Below, in pieces: positions 22,656 through 33,356 of a DNA stretch of 64,000 nt. Position 1 is the first letter of the stretch, and each line of letters opens with the position of its first letter. Both the position numbers and the translations under genes were made by a program. Location of the stretch: NCBI GenBank assembly GCA_014155875.1, contig JACEFZ010011063.1, forward strand, positions 635,001 through 699,000, written 5' to 3'. The stretch comes from Cepaea nemoralis. Lineage: Eukaryota > Mollusca > Gastropoda > Stylommatophora > Helicidae. Under the pieces are notes generated by a model. The model had not been told where the DNA came from. It was given only the letters and a program-made list of their open reading frames with translations, and did not search any database.

Positions 22656-23633
22656 ATGGCAGAAGAACAGTGTTCATTAACACAAGTTTTGACTGGAGTA
22701 GGCAAGGCGATAGGTAGACTTAACACAGTCATGAAACAACAAGGAATGGCAGCTGAAATTGTTAAATTTAGTGGACAGGCGAAAGATTTTAAGAAGTGGA
22801 TAACTTCAATAGAGAAGCATGCATATTTGGTGGCAGCAATCAGATGAAGAAAAAATGAAACTTGCTTATCAGGCCACGACAGAACCGGTTTCTGATCATA
22901 TCAGAAGAAAATTAGAAGCTAGGGTAGATGAGACATGGGAACAGTTCAAGGATGATTTAGCCCATAAGTACGCTGAAATCACGGACCCACAACATGCGTT
23001 TTCAGTGTTAAGACAATCCAAGCAAAACGCTGGAGAAACTGTACAATTGTTTAGTGATAGATTGATCAACCTAGCTGAGGAAGCATTCCTGGGACAAAAC
23101 GTACGAGGGGAGAGGTAGAACGGATGTTGGTCGGGATTTTTGTAGATGGTATAAAGTCAGATGGACTTAAATTTAAGTTGATGAGAGAAAACCCTGAGAG
23201 GTTATCACAAGCTGTAGATATAGCTGTACAGGAGGAGAATTTGAGAAGAAGATTTAGATTGAGAGTAGGACGAGAAATAGGAACTAGTCGAGAAGACAGG
23301 ATTGAAGAGCCCATGGAGATAGGACAAACAAGGTTCGGATGGAATAGGAGAAGAGGAATACAGACGTTACAAAGAAGTAACGAAGATGTTTATGATAGAA
23401 GAAGACAAATGAGAAATCCTATAAGAGAGACGGTAGGTAACACAAATAACACAAATATAGTCTGTTGGGGTTGTGGCCAACGGGGACACATTTTTCGCTT
23501 TTGTGGTAACAGGCGTGTCCAATCGAATACACAAAATAGAAATATCAATAACAGATCAAATACGAATTTTGAAGGTAGACAGAGGAATTTTACAAGTCCA
23601 AGAACGCAGGAAAACCGGCGTCCCACCTATTGA
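22656..23633 (+). pseudogene. gag: gypsy-2 gag
   Basis: It starts with ATG at 22656 (MAEEQCSLTQVLTG). It holds a matrix/capsid-like region with FSGQAKDFKKWI, EPVSDHIRRKLEARVDETWE and VEQ-type helices, then an arginine-rich tail and one zinc knuckle, CWGCGQRGHIFRFC (CX2CX4HX4C), near 23462. Two frameshifts, near 22840 and 23115, divide it into three open pieces. It overlaps the protease frame at 23630. Confidence 0.88.
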
Positions 23634-24046
23634 ATAGGACCTGCGGTAGGAGGGAAGATAACAAGGTCCCAAGATTTAAAGAATATTTTAATAACAGGTA
23701 TAGCAGGACGAGTAGGAAGTGCTCTCAACTAGATGAAATCAAACAGTTTTCAGTAAATAAAACAGATCCCAGTTCATGTATAATAGAAATAAAGAAGTAT
23801 AGAATTCGTACATTAATTGATTCGGGAGCTCAGGTTAGTGTAATTAAAGAAAGTTTTCTATACAAAATAATGAGAAATTGCAAAATATTCAGGAGTCATA
23901 ATAATCTTCACTCTGTTACAGGACAAAATTTACAAGTAGTTGGACAAACAATAATAAATCTTAAATTAGGAGGGATCAACGTAAGACATCTTTTTCATGT
24001 AGTGAAAGATTTAAATAGAAATATGCTTATAGGTAGAGATTTTTAA
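23634..24046 (+). pseudogene. gypsy-2 protease
   Basis: Retropepsin-like region with the catalytic loop LIDSGAQVSVI near 23815 and a C-terminal LIGRDF. The frame stops at TAA 24044-24046 within a T-run. The continuation into RT is one base out of phase, most simply a 1-base deletion. It would cleave the Gag and Pol precursors inside the particle. Confidence 0.85.
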
Positions 24047-24066
24047 TAAAAAACGGTGTAAGACTT

Positions 24067-25539
24067 TTGTTTGATCTGCATAAATTAAAATTCAAGGACG
24101 TGTATGTAGATTTAGAAGAGGACATGCACATATCAGCACTGGTTAGAGTTAAAATCTCTACGACGTTAAAACCACAGACGGTTAATTTGATACAGGCAAA
24201 GGTAAAAAGAAATCCGTATTATTTAGTAGGACACACAGTTAGAGTCACTGAATTGCAAAGGGAGGTAATTGATGAGCCTGGTCTAGAAGTTCCGGATGGA
24301 ATAATATCATTAGATAAACACTTAACTTTTCCAGTAATGATTATTAACAACACAGGTAGAGAAATTAAATTGTACAGAGGATGTGTAATAGCCAAAGTCG
24401 AACATGATATTAATAACATATTTGCAACAGATAGAGTAGAAATGCCGAGGATAAATTATTCAGAAACTCCTAGGGAAAGAATTAATAACAGACACAGACA
24501 CGAAAGAAAATGGAACGTGCAGAATGATGAATTGATCCATCCATTCAGAAGACATACGTCTCAAATACATTCAGTAGACAAAATAACAAGAGAACAAGAA
24601 TTATTAGCACAGTTAAAAACTCTACCAGAAAATAAAGAAATATTAGAACGACTTATAAAAGAGAATCAAGACGTTTTTGCAATTAATGACTTAGAATTGG
24701 GAAAGACAAAAACAGTTACGATGGAAATAGATACTGGAGATCACCCACCAATCAGTTTAAAACCATACAGAACTCCTCTAAGGAATAGAGAAATTGTTGA
24801 AAAAGCAATAGAAGATATGCTAAAAGCGGGAATCATAACAAGATCCAAATCAGAGTGGTCATCTCCGATAGTAATTGTGACCAAGAAGGACGGGAGTCAT
24901 CGCTTCTGTTGCGACTACAGGGCTCTGAACAGGATCACCAAGAATGTAGCTTACCCATTGCCGGTGATCGATGATATTTTGGGCTTACTTAATGGGTCTA
25001 CTTTCTTTACCACGCTAGACGCAAGGTCAGGATTTTGGTGTATACCTATGTCCCCAGATGCCCAAAAGAAGAGTGCTTTTTGTACACACGCAGGTTCTTA
25101 CGAATTCTTACGAATGCCTTTTGGAGTACGTACGGCGCCTTCTCATTATATGCTATTAATAAATCAAGTATTGGAGGGCATGCAAAAGTTTGCATTAGCA
25201 TACATAGATGACATTTTGATTTACACAGCAGGAGACGTACAAAATCACCTGAAACATGTAAAATTAGTATTCGACAGATTAAGAATACATGATGTTAAAT
25301 TGAAACTTAGTAAATGTGAATTTCTAAAAACAGAAACAAAGTATTTGGGGTACATCTTTAATAGAGACGGAATTAAACCAGATCAGGATAAGGTAAAGGT
25401 TATTAGAGAACTACCTACTCCAACTAATGTAAAGGAAGTTCGTGCTTTTATTGGTACATGTGGATACTATCGTAGTTTTATTCCAGGATTTTCGAAAATA
25501 GCAGAGCCTATTACTAACCTGAACTGGCAAATACGCTAG
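24067..25539 (+). pseudogene. pol: gypsy-2 reverse transcriptase
   Basis: A 490-codon open frame. The first 190 codons are a connector. RT starts about LKPYRTPLRNREIVEKAI, with KKDGSHRFCCDYRALN, FFTTLDARSGFWCIP (first catalytic Asp), MPFGVRTAPSHYM and LAYIDDILIYTAG (YIDD box), then LSKCEF and KYLGYIF. It ends in a thumb motif, AFIGTCGYYRSFIPGF. A 1-base insertion near 25520 throws it out of frame before RNase H. The catalytic residues look intact. Confidence 0.93.
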
Positions 25540-26431
25540 ATTTAAGTGGGATGATGAATGTCAAAAAGCGTTTGAGTTTTTAAAAAATAGCTTAACAGTA
25601 GTGCCACTATTGACACATCCAGATTTGAATAAACAGCTAATATTGTATACAGATGCTTCAGATAATGCTATAGGAGCATGTTTGGTTCAACCATATGAAG
25701 GAAAAGAATCTGGGATACCAGGAGTTAAAAATGAAAGACCAATCTATTTTTTGTCACATAAACTTAGCAAATCTCAGCGCAAATGGTCGACTATTGAGAA
25801 GGAAGCTTATGCTATTCATTATGCTCTTCAGAAACTTAATTATTATCTACATAACGCAAATTTTATTATTAGAACTGACCACATGCCTTTAAAATCTTTA
25901 TTAGAAGCTCCAGTGCAGAACAGAAAAATACAGACATGGGCGTTGAATCTACAGGGATACGATACTAGAATAGAATACGTACCAGGTAGGAACAATACAT
26001 GTGCAGATTTATTGTCCAGAATCCCGTATCCACAGTCATCAGGAAACACGGAAGACGAAGGTGAACCGGAAATAGACGACCGAAACTGGCAAGTAAATAT
26101 ATTAGATTCTGCCATAATAAATAGAGAAGATTTTGAGAGTTTACCGTCGGATCAAGAATCTGAACCTAGAGCAGAAGACCCACATTTAATCCAATTTAAT
26201 ATGAAAGAAGAACAAGAATTAGATCCAAAGGTTCTGGAAATAAAACAGAAATTAAAAGAAACGGGTGAGAACAAGTATAAGAAGAATTATTTAGTTTTGC
26301 AAGATGATGATCAGTTATATTACGTGAATGAAAGAAACGAACAGTTAAGGAAATATATTCCAAAACATTTGGAAACTGAAATTCTAAAGGCGTATCATGA
26401 TGAGAATGGTCATCTCGGTCGTGATAAGTAA
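25540..26431 (+). pseudogene. gypsy-2 RNase H and start of integrase
   Basis: RNase H motifs: LYTDASDNAIGACL, STIEKEAYAIHYAL and IIRTDHMPLKSL, then EYVPGRNNTCADLLSR, giving the Asp-Glu-Asp set and the tether end. After an acidic linker the integrase zinc domain begins with AYHDENGHLGRDK. The frame stops at a TAA at 26429-26431, and the next codon onward continues the same reading frame, so this is a single nonsense change. Confidence 0.92.
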
Positions 26432-27985
26432 GTGAAAGCACTCACGAATAAATATTATTGGCCGAATTTATTTAAAACTGCTTGTAAATACGTCGATACG
26501 TGTGAAAAATGTAGATTAAGAAATATGAAAACAATCAAATGTCCCTTACAAGATACTGATATTCCACAATTTCCAATGCAGAAAGTGAGCTTAGATATAT
26601 CAGGTCCTCATCCTAAAACACTATCGGGGAATTTATATCTATTACATATTGTAGATTGCTACAGTTTATGGCCAGAAATTTATGCGATTCCAGATACCAT
26701 CATTAATATTTTTTTGCAGGAGTTCATACCAAGGTTTAGTTGCCCACAGATCGTACTCACGGATAACGGTAAAGAGTTTGTGAACAAGAAATTTGAAAAG
26801 TTATTAAAAGATTTGAATATAAACCATATAAAGACCTCGTATTATAGACCTTCTTCAAATGCTAAAAACGAAAGACAACATAGAACATTGTATAACATTA
26901 TAGCAAAAATTGTCGATGAACATGAAAAAGATTGGGACCTATTCCTGGGACCTGCACTAAGCGCAATTCGCACAAATCAAAATGAGAGCACAGGGTTTTC
27001 ACCATTTTATTTATTGCACGGGAGAGAACCTATACTACCCATTGACAATCTGTTAAAACCAAGACGTAAATATATGGGAGAAGATTTTCAGGAAGTTATT
27101 GTACAAGAAATGCACAAAGCGCATGTAAGGTTAAAGAACAATATAATTAAAGCTAGAGAAAGACAAAAAAAGTACAGAAACGAAAATACACAATTACAGG
27201 AATTCAAAGTAGGTGATAGAGTTTATTATAAGAAGCATAGAAGGAACTCCAAATTTGATGCTCATTGGATTCCAGGTTATTATATTTTAGAAAGGTTAGG
27301 TACTGTATCATACAATATAAAGAACCAAATCACAGGACATGTAGCGAGGGCACACGTAGAGCACTTAAGAAGAGATAATGAAGATAAGAAAAACAATAAT
27401 AATAATTATTATTCAGACGACTTATATTCAGATGGACAACTCGTCAGAAGAACTACAATACCCCTAGATTTTGGAAAAGATCCGGTACAAAGTCAATTAA
27501 TAACAACACAAGTTTACGATGATACATGTGAACAGACAACACCGAAAACGTTGATGAAAGAAGAGAGGAATATGTATGATGGTTGTTATGATAGCGTAAA
27601 ATCTATGGAAGAAGAGATAACCGCTCCATTTAAAAATACCAGACAAGCAGTGAAAAGAAGAATAGATAGACAGAGAGAAAAAGAAGTGAAAAGACAGAGG
27701 AGAATCAGAGAAAATTCAACAAGTGACGAAGACATACCACTACTTGAAAGGTCGTTAAGAAAGTATGATAGACAAATTAGATTGGATGTAGAAAGGAAAA
27801 AGTTAGCGGCTGCTAGAGATAGACAGACAGAGGAAGAAGAAGAAATGGACGAAAATTCAGAATCTAATAGAGATAGTAGTATGAACGAAGATATTCCTTT
27901 ACGAGAAGAAGAAGATATTGATGTGGAAATAGCGCTTATACAGAAAAATTTAGAGTTATTGAAGAAATGGAGATATGGTAAATAA
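26432..27985 (+). pseudogene. gypsy-2 integrase with long acidic C-terminal extension
   Basis: It continues the H2C2 domain (NKYYWPNLFKTACKYV, CEKCRLR), followed by the DDE core: VSLDISGPHPKTL, IVLTDNGKEFVNKKF and SSNAKNERQHR. A C-terminal module with FKVGDRVYYKKHRR follows. The last 200 or so residues are unusual: a charged region with two SDEDIPLLERS / NEDIPLREEEDID-type motifs and long Arg/Lys/Glu helices likely to form coiled coil. The function of that tail is unknown. The 517 codons are uninterrupted. Confidence 0.93.
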
Positions 27986-29676
27986 ATTGATAGAAAAAGC
28001 TGCAGATGGCAAGATGACAATTTTATGCTTTAAAGAGGAAATTGATAGTTGATGAAATATAGTCTGTGTATTACAGAGGTGTTATTGGCAAATAGTTAGA
28101 TTGATAGTTGTGGTGAGTGGTCTTGAGGAATAGATATGATGTTGTGTATTTTATATATACGATATGCTGTGTAATATGGATGTAAATTCTCGTCTGGTCT
28201 TGAAGATGTATTTTTATTGACATTGGATTTTAAGATCTTAGAATTGGACTTGTCGAGTTTTATTAATAGATAAATAATTTATTTTTAGTCCGTAAAAGTG
28301 ACTAACAAGGGATAGGATGTATGTCATATTATTTTGAATAACGTCTTTCTTTGAATTGGTTGATTACTTTTATTTGATATGAGGGGAAAGAAAAATGATT
28401 TAAAATCTTGGGGGGTATGATATCCTGTTGTTTTATTTTGGTTGACTCGTGATTTAACTTGAATTGTCTTGTGTGTTGAATAGTAATTACCTTGTTTACA
28501 AAAATGTTGAAAATTGTTAGAATTTAGTTTACAAACAGTTATGGTTTTGTCTAGAATAAAGGCAATACATGGGGCTTTATTTAAAACCCTTCGTTCAGAA
28601 AATAGTTAATAAACTACTGAGGACTAGAAGAGAGATATATTCTCTTTATGAGTAATAAGTTCATGAGTACCTTGTGTTAGTAAGAAGGCTGCTCTGATAA
28701 TCAGCGTTAATGTTATAAGATAGGGAGGTTAATTACATAGTGGCTATGAAGTTGTGGAAACATATGCCATATTTAAATGGGGTTACTAAATGGTTCTGCA
28801 TTGATTGAATATATATGGATTGGATGCCATATTAGGGAAGAAAAGATTAACGTGATTAACGTCTATAGCAGTGAAGTAAATGGGGGGAGCTAGTTATTAG
28901 AAATGGATATTGAGGGGGCTGCTGTGAATGACAGAGCATATGGTTGAATACGCCAATAGACAGGGATACTTATCATGGGATTTGAGGGGGAAAATATAGG
29001 AGCTGTGAAACAGCGTTAATTAATTTAAAAATATGTTCATGAAAAATGAGCATGGTTTCATGATGATGGAACATGAGACAGGTGAAATATGGTCGTGCGT
29101 GTGGCAGTACAAATATTGAAGATATATTTTTAGATCGACTTAATTTATAACAAACAGAGATATAAGTTCATAAGATGTGTTTTTGAAAAACTTTTAATTT
29201 GGAAAAGTTTTTGCGTTTGCAAGGGAGGTAAATGTGATTGGTTTCTGACTATTTCCTTATATCTTCATATCTGGGTGCGCACCCCATCAATATCTTTTCT
29301 GTCTATACTGGTGTGGTTGATGTTGAGAGAGAATGAGAACTTACGTGATGCAAACTATATACTAACAATTTTATGAACAATTATAATCCTGAGTTGAAAT
29401 ATCTTTATGAATGTTTTTTTTTGTAATGAAACCTTGTGTACTCAGAAACGAAGAAGAAGTAACAACGAACATAGCAGTTAGCTATAAGAGAGTACTATAA
29501 GAGAGTACTATAAGAGAGTATTAAGGGTGTTATAGGAGACAACTAGAGAGATTGAAATAGAAATAAGAAGGTGTAGATAAATAATATTGGGTTAGTGAGA
29601 TGGTAGTGAGAGAAAACTAAGTGGGAATATGGAATATGTAGGTTAGGGAGGTAAGACTTTTGAGAAAAGTCTTTTT
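27986..29676 (+). other. gypsy-2 3' non-coding region
   Basis: About 1.7 kb between the integrase stop and the polypurine tract, with no open frame or envelope-like text that I can see. It is rich in T and G. A short tandem motif of about 14 bp (ATAAGAGAGTACT) repeats three times at 29483-29521. Confidence 0.7.
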
Positions 29677-29691
29677 AAAGAAGGGGAAGAG
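29677..29691 (+). other. gypsy-2 polypurine tract
   Basis: AAAGAAGGGGAAGAG is an all-purine run directly against the 3' LTR start at 29692. Confidence 0.9.
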
Positions 29692-29968
29692 TATAACAGA
29701 GCTCCATCTCTGTTATAGATAGTTAGGGGGAAATAGAGAAGGTTTAGGAAATGTCGCACCCGTGAGCACTATTGAAAGCACTATTGTTAGGGAAGCTCAC
29801 GGGTGACGTCAAGATATAAACAGTTCCAACTTAACCTGCTGTCGGTCAGGGTGTGTTTTCATGAGGTTATATCAACTTTGTATTACTGGATAATAAAAGC
29901 CGTTTACACTCAACAAAGGCTTCAATGTCATCTCTTGAGATTACTGTTCAACTGCTCACTCCGTTACA
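29692..29968 (+). mobile_element. gypsy-2, 3' LTR (277 bp)
   Basis: Near-identical partner of 21278-21554. It is followed by CTAG (29969-29972), the target-site duplication, and then by RTE copy B sequence in register with the left flank. Confidence 0.93.
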
Positions 29969-30420
29969 CTAGTTGTTCACTGTGTGCAACAACCGCATCT
30001 ACTAAATTTTGCAGGTCCTGTTCATTGTCTGCAATCCCGTAAGTTACCGACGTGGTTAGAACCGCAACCGATTCTCGCCGTCGTCACGTAACTCACGAGA
30101 GTATACAGGATTACAGAGAAAGTCGCTAACCCCTGGGCCAAGGAGCCGGCATTTCTATAGAACATTCAATTACTGTTCTCAGTATGTACACAGCATTTAC
30201 TGTACCCTTGCCTTCTACAAACCCACATTTTCCCCTCCTATTTCATGTTGTATTTTCTTCCTAACTCTTTGCATGATCATTCATAACAATATCTTCGTGA
30301 TGTGACTCGTTATACTAATTGTTCGATGTTGATCACATTCAAAGGCTCATGATTTCTTTGGGATTGCAACAAATACAGAATTACATAACTCATGAGGTAT
30401 ATCTCCAGTATCATGTATGG
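29969..30420 (-). pseudogene. RTE-like LINE copy B, 5' part
   Basis: 29969-30045 on the minus strand encodes ADNEQDLQNLVDAVV and joins the 21277 end across the CTAG duplication. 30153-30420 corresponds by alignment to 43460-43730 of RTE copy C (RT N-terminal region, around ILYDTGDIP and CEFVEGKGTVNAVY-type text). The roughly 330 bp of RT palm that should lie between them is absent, replaced by a SINE head. Confidence 0.82.
30046..30152 (-). mobile_element. SINE head fragment inside RTE copy B
   Basis: On the minus strand it runs GCCGGCTCCTTGGCCCAG to CGGTAACTTACGGG, the tRNA-related head of the family seen at 3405 and 45931, without the tail. Loss of the 3' part rather than the 5' part is unusual for a SINE insertion. 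Confidence 0.8.
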
Positions 30421-30605
30421 TCTATCTCAACAATATGGTAAACTGAGTGTATCAGTGTCTCAACATTGTGGAAGTTGAATCTATCACTGTCTCAACATTA
30501 TGATAAGTTCAGTGTATCAGTGTCTCTATGTTATGGTAAGTTCAGTGTATCAGTGTCTCAACACTACAGTAAGTTCATTGTATCATTGTGTCAACACTGT
30601 GGCAG
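30421..30605. repeat. continuation of the donor-junction minisatellite
   Basis: Degenerate units of about 33 bp containing TCAGTGTCTCAACATTGTGG and ATGGTAAGTTCAGTGTATC. They share CTCAACATTGTGG and GGTAAGT with the array at 20408-20560. This shows that copy B and everything inside it were inserted into one array. Confidence 0.8.
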
Positions 30606-30671
30606 CTGTTTTGGTTACTATGGCAACTTCAAACTTGTGGTAGACTGTATGAATTTATGAAAATTCTAAAG

Positions 30672-30701
30672 GACAGACAGACAGACAGACAGACAGGACA
30701 G

Positions 30702-30768
<67 letters not shown>

Positions 30769-30832
30769 GGACGGACGGACGGACGGACAGCGAGGCAGGC
30801 AGGCAGGCAGACAGGCAGGCAGGTAGACAGAC
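30672..30832. repeat. ACAG microsatellite
   Basis: GACA repeats with a GACG block near 30768-30788 and AGGC variants at the right. The open frames through it are artefacts of the 4-bp period. Confidence 0.97.
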
Positions 30833-31222
30833 TGATTCCCCGTTACCTGTTACAAGCATGGTAGGCATGTCACATACCATCGAAATTTCATAGGGCAGAC
30901 ATTTGAAAGATGCGTCGCCGGCACGTGAGGCCATACGATCAGCACAAAATTATCCAAATTCACCAGTGGGAACGCCGCGCCCCGTGAAAGGCAACGACGA
31001 TTGGTTTTGAACTAATAAAAGTCCTATTTCCGCGAAGATCGGAACTTCGTAAGAATGTATTAGCTCTATAATTGCCACAGTTATCTAAGTAGGAATGTGT
31101 CATCTAAGGAAACTCGGCTGATTTATTGAGCCATTCGCGGTTTCACAGTGAGATTGTGTGAATTTAGACATGCATGGCTTAATCGTTGAGACAAGCATAT
31201 GACTACTAGCAGGATCAACCAG
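30833..31222 (-). rRNA. 18S rRNA gene, 5' fragment of about 390 nt
   Basis: Read on the minus strand it begins CTGGTTGATCCTGCTAGTAG, the near-universal 18S start, and continues CATATGCTTGTCTCAA, AAACCGCGAATGGCTC, TTAGTTCAAAACCAATCG, ACGCATCTTTCAAATGTC and GGTAACGGGGAATCAG. It ends at 30833 against the ACAG repeat, so about four fifths of the gene is missing. Several bases at normally invariant positions differ (for example AATAAATCAG for ATTAAATCAG), pointing to an orphan, non-functional copy. Confidence 0.95.
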
Positions 31223-31869
31223 ATATATATATCGCATACGCAAGCCAAGAATAGCAATCACTATTCACGCACACGCAGGCCAAGAGTAGCAATCGCTCAG
31301 CGCACTCTATCGGTACCTGGTGATACATGCAAAACCACTGGACGCCTACCTTCGAGCTTCCAAGCTACGCAGGCAGGGCTAACCGAATAGCTATGTCAGC
31401 TTACTGCCTGCAGGCCAACTACTCATCGAGAGAGAGAGAGAGAGTGGGTGCTTATCGAGATTTTGTCAAATGGTCATATAAATTTGCCCTTTCGCCCGCT
31501 CAAACCACGACTCTTGCTTCACGATGTGGGGTTACATTCTCGAAACACTTGCCTCGCTAACTTGCGTCGACTGGGAAGATCCCGATTGGGTACACCTCAC
31601 ACAGCCATCCGAGACAACGAACGCCAGACTCGTGACTAACTTGCGAACCAGACCAGCCCTCACTACCAAGATCCTTCCTGCTATTCCTGAACTGCATTCG
31701 TGATCCCACGAATGGCGTCCGCAGGTAGTTCCCTCGTGTCACATGCCCTCATGTCTAGACTTTCTCCACTTGCATGTCGTCCCTAGAGGACATCCCAATC
31801 TGTCCTTTCATTCCCCCACACACCGCCCTGGGCTGGATAGTCGGGTTACTTCAGGTATTGCAGATGTGA

Positions 31870-31871
<2 letters not shown>
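31223..31871 (-). other. probable rDNA external transcribed spacer
   Basis: This lies directly upstream of the 18S start on the minus strand and is more GC-rich than its surroundings. It has no coding text. Its identity as 5' ETS is inferred from position only. It includes a short GA run at 31428-31443 and ends at a CT microsatellite. Confidence 0.5.

Positions 31872-31937
<66 letters not shown>
31872..31937. repeat. CT microsatellite
   Basis: About 33 uninterrupted CT units at the outer edge of the rDNA-like segment. Confidence 0.97.
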
Positions 31938-31940
<3 letters not shown>

Positions 31941-32560
31941 GTTAAGGGATGTTTGATTGGGGAATGGGTGGGTAGAGGATGTGTGGGTGGGTAGAGGATA
32001 TGTGGGTGGGTGAGTGTGTATAGGTTAGGAGTTGGTGGGGGAGATGTTTGTAGGGGTGGACTCGGGATCTGTGAGTGGGCTGGGGAGAGATGGGAGATTA
32101 TGTGGGTGGGTGCGGAATTTGTGTGTGGGTAGGTGCGGGATATTGAGTTGGCGGGGAGATGTGTGTGTGCGTGGGGGATGTGTGACTGAGGAATGTGTGT
32201 TTGGCTGGGTGGTTGGAGGTGTGTTGGTGGAGGAGGATATGTGGGTGAGTGATTGTTGATGGGTAATGGGATGGGTAGAGTTTATGTGAGTGGGTGGGGA
32301 GATGTGTGTAGGTGGGTTGATGTGTGTGAGTGGGGGATGTGTGGGTTGGGGAATGTATGTGCGCTTGGGGTGTGGGTGTATGGGATGTGTGGTGGATGAG
32401 AGGTGTGTGTGGGTGGGGAGATGTGTAGGTGTAGGGATGTGGTGGATGGGTGGGGACATGGATGGGTGGGGACAACACATGTGTGTGTTGGTTATCTGTG
32501 TGATTGGGTGGGGCAGTTGGAGTGAATGGGGGATGTGTGGGTGGGTGGTGGATGTGTCTC
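31938..32560. repeat. G/T-rich degenerate minisatellite
   Basis: Strongly strand-asymmetric sequence built from GGGTGGGTGG, GATGTGTG and GGGGATGTGTG words, almost without C on the plus strand. The many GGG runs could form G-quadruplexes. The long His/Pro/Thr-rich frames on the minus strand are compositional artefacts. Confidence 0.85.
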
Positions 32561-32718
32561 ATAACATAGTAATATGCATTGTTTATTTTACAAAATTCAT
32601 GTGACATTGTTTTTTTCCGATGCACTGTTGATGAAAGAAAGATGAGTGATTGGAAGGGCCGAATGTAAGAAAGGCCTGCGTGTCCAATTTTTTACCCTTT
32701 GAAAATAAAGTCTCTTCG

Positions 32719-32723
<5 letters not shown>

Positions 32724-32798
<75 letters not shown>
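32724..32798. repeat. CT microsatellite
   Basis: About 37 CT units followed by a short GT run. Confidence 0.97.
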
Positions 32799-32801
<3 letters not shown>

Positions 32802-32827
32802 TGTGTGTGTGTCTGCGTGCGTGCAGA

Positions 32828-32855
32828 CTGTCGACTAACTAACTAACTAACTAAC
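32828..32855 (+). repeat. 28-bp left copy of the LINE 3' terminus
   Basis: CTGTCGA followed by five CTAA units and a final C. It is identical to 35312-35339, the true 3' end of the LINE to the right. Confidence 0.9.
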
Positions 32856-33165
32856 ATTCTGCATGCTTATAATTCGATATCCCTGAATTTTTGTGGTGGT
32901 CTTTGTCAGGCTTCGGCAAGGGAATCAGATAGCTGTGTAACCATTCCTCCTTGATGCTAGCACTCCCTATACTGTTGTTGTACATGTCTGCTAGTTTCTC
33001 TAGCTCATTATCTGTACACTTGTTGATGTCGTCGTATCTTATGCCATCAGGACCTGGAGCGCTGTTTTTTGATCGTCGAAGTACAGCCTTGATTTCTTTC
33101 ACTGTCACTGTGTCTTCATCCGAAGTGTTCTGGGCCTTGCATCGGTCTGATGTTGAGACTTCGTT
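32856..33165 (-). pseudogene. I/Nimb-like LINE, inverted 5' segment
   Basis: On the minus strand it encodes TSDRCKAQNTSDEDTVTVKE, NSAPGPDGIRYDDINKC and SYLIPLPKPDKDH, the RT N-terminal region. By comparison with the copy at 5349 it corresponds to about 6107-6396 of that copy. The direct segment to the right starts at the equivalent of about 6422. An inverted upstream piece followed by the direct downstream piece is the signature of twin priming. Confidence 0.85.
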
Positions 33166-33321
33166 AAATAAGGCAATCACCGTAACTGACTGAGTACTGA
33201 ATACTGAGTGTAAGAATCGTTGCTACTGCAATCGTCGGCCACGTGGCCTTCATTGGTCATACGCAACTCTCTGTTGGTACTTGGGACGATAAACTCAGGA
33301 TACGGTTGCATAAAGGTTCTC

Positions 33322-33352
<31 letters not shown>
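33166..33352. other. spacer with CT microsatellite between inverted and direct LINE parts
   Basis: Unrelated sequence followed by CT repeats at 33324-33352. Such filler is not expected in a simple twin-primed insertion. Confidence 0.6.

Positions 33353-33356
<4 letters not shown>

Noticed and set aside
24040..24070. Programmed -1 frameshift between gypsy-2 protease and RT
   Set aside because: No canonical slippery heptamer in frame, and the copy has other simple indels, so a base deletion is the simpler reading.
30588..30934. 101-codon frames on both strands across the ACAG repeat
   Set aside because: Artefact of a 4-bp microsatellite; the flanking part is 18S rRNA text.
32025..32625. Long His/Pro/Thr-rich open frames on the minus strand
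   Set aside because: They arise from the G/T-rich repeat composition; no start context, motif or non-repetitive text.
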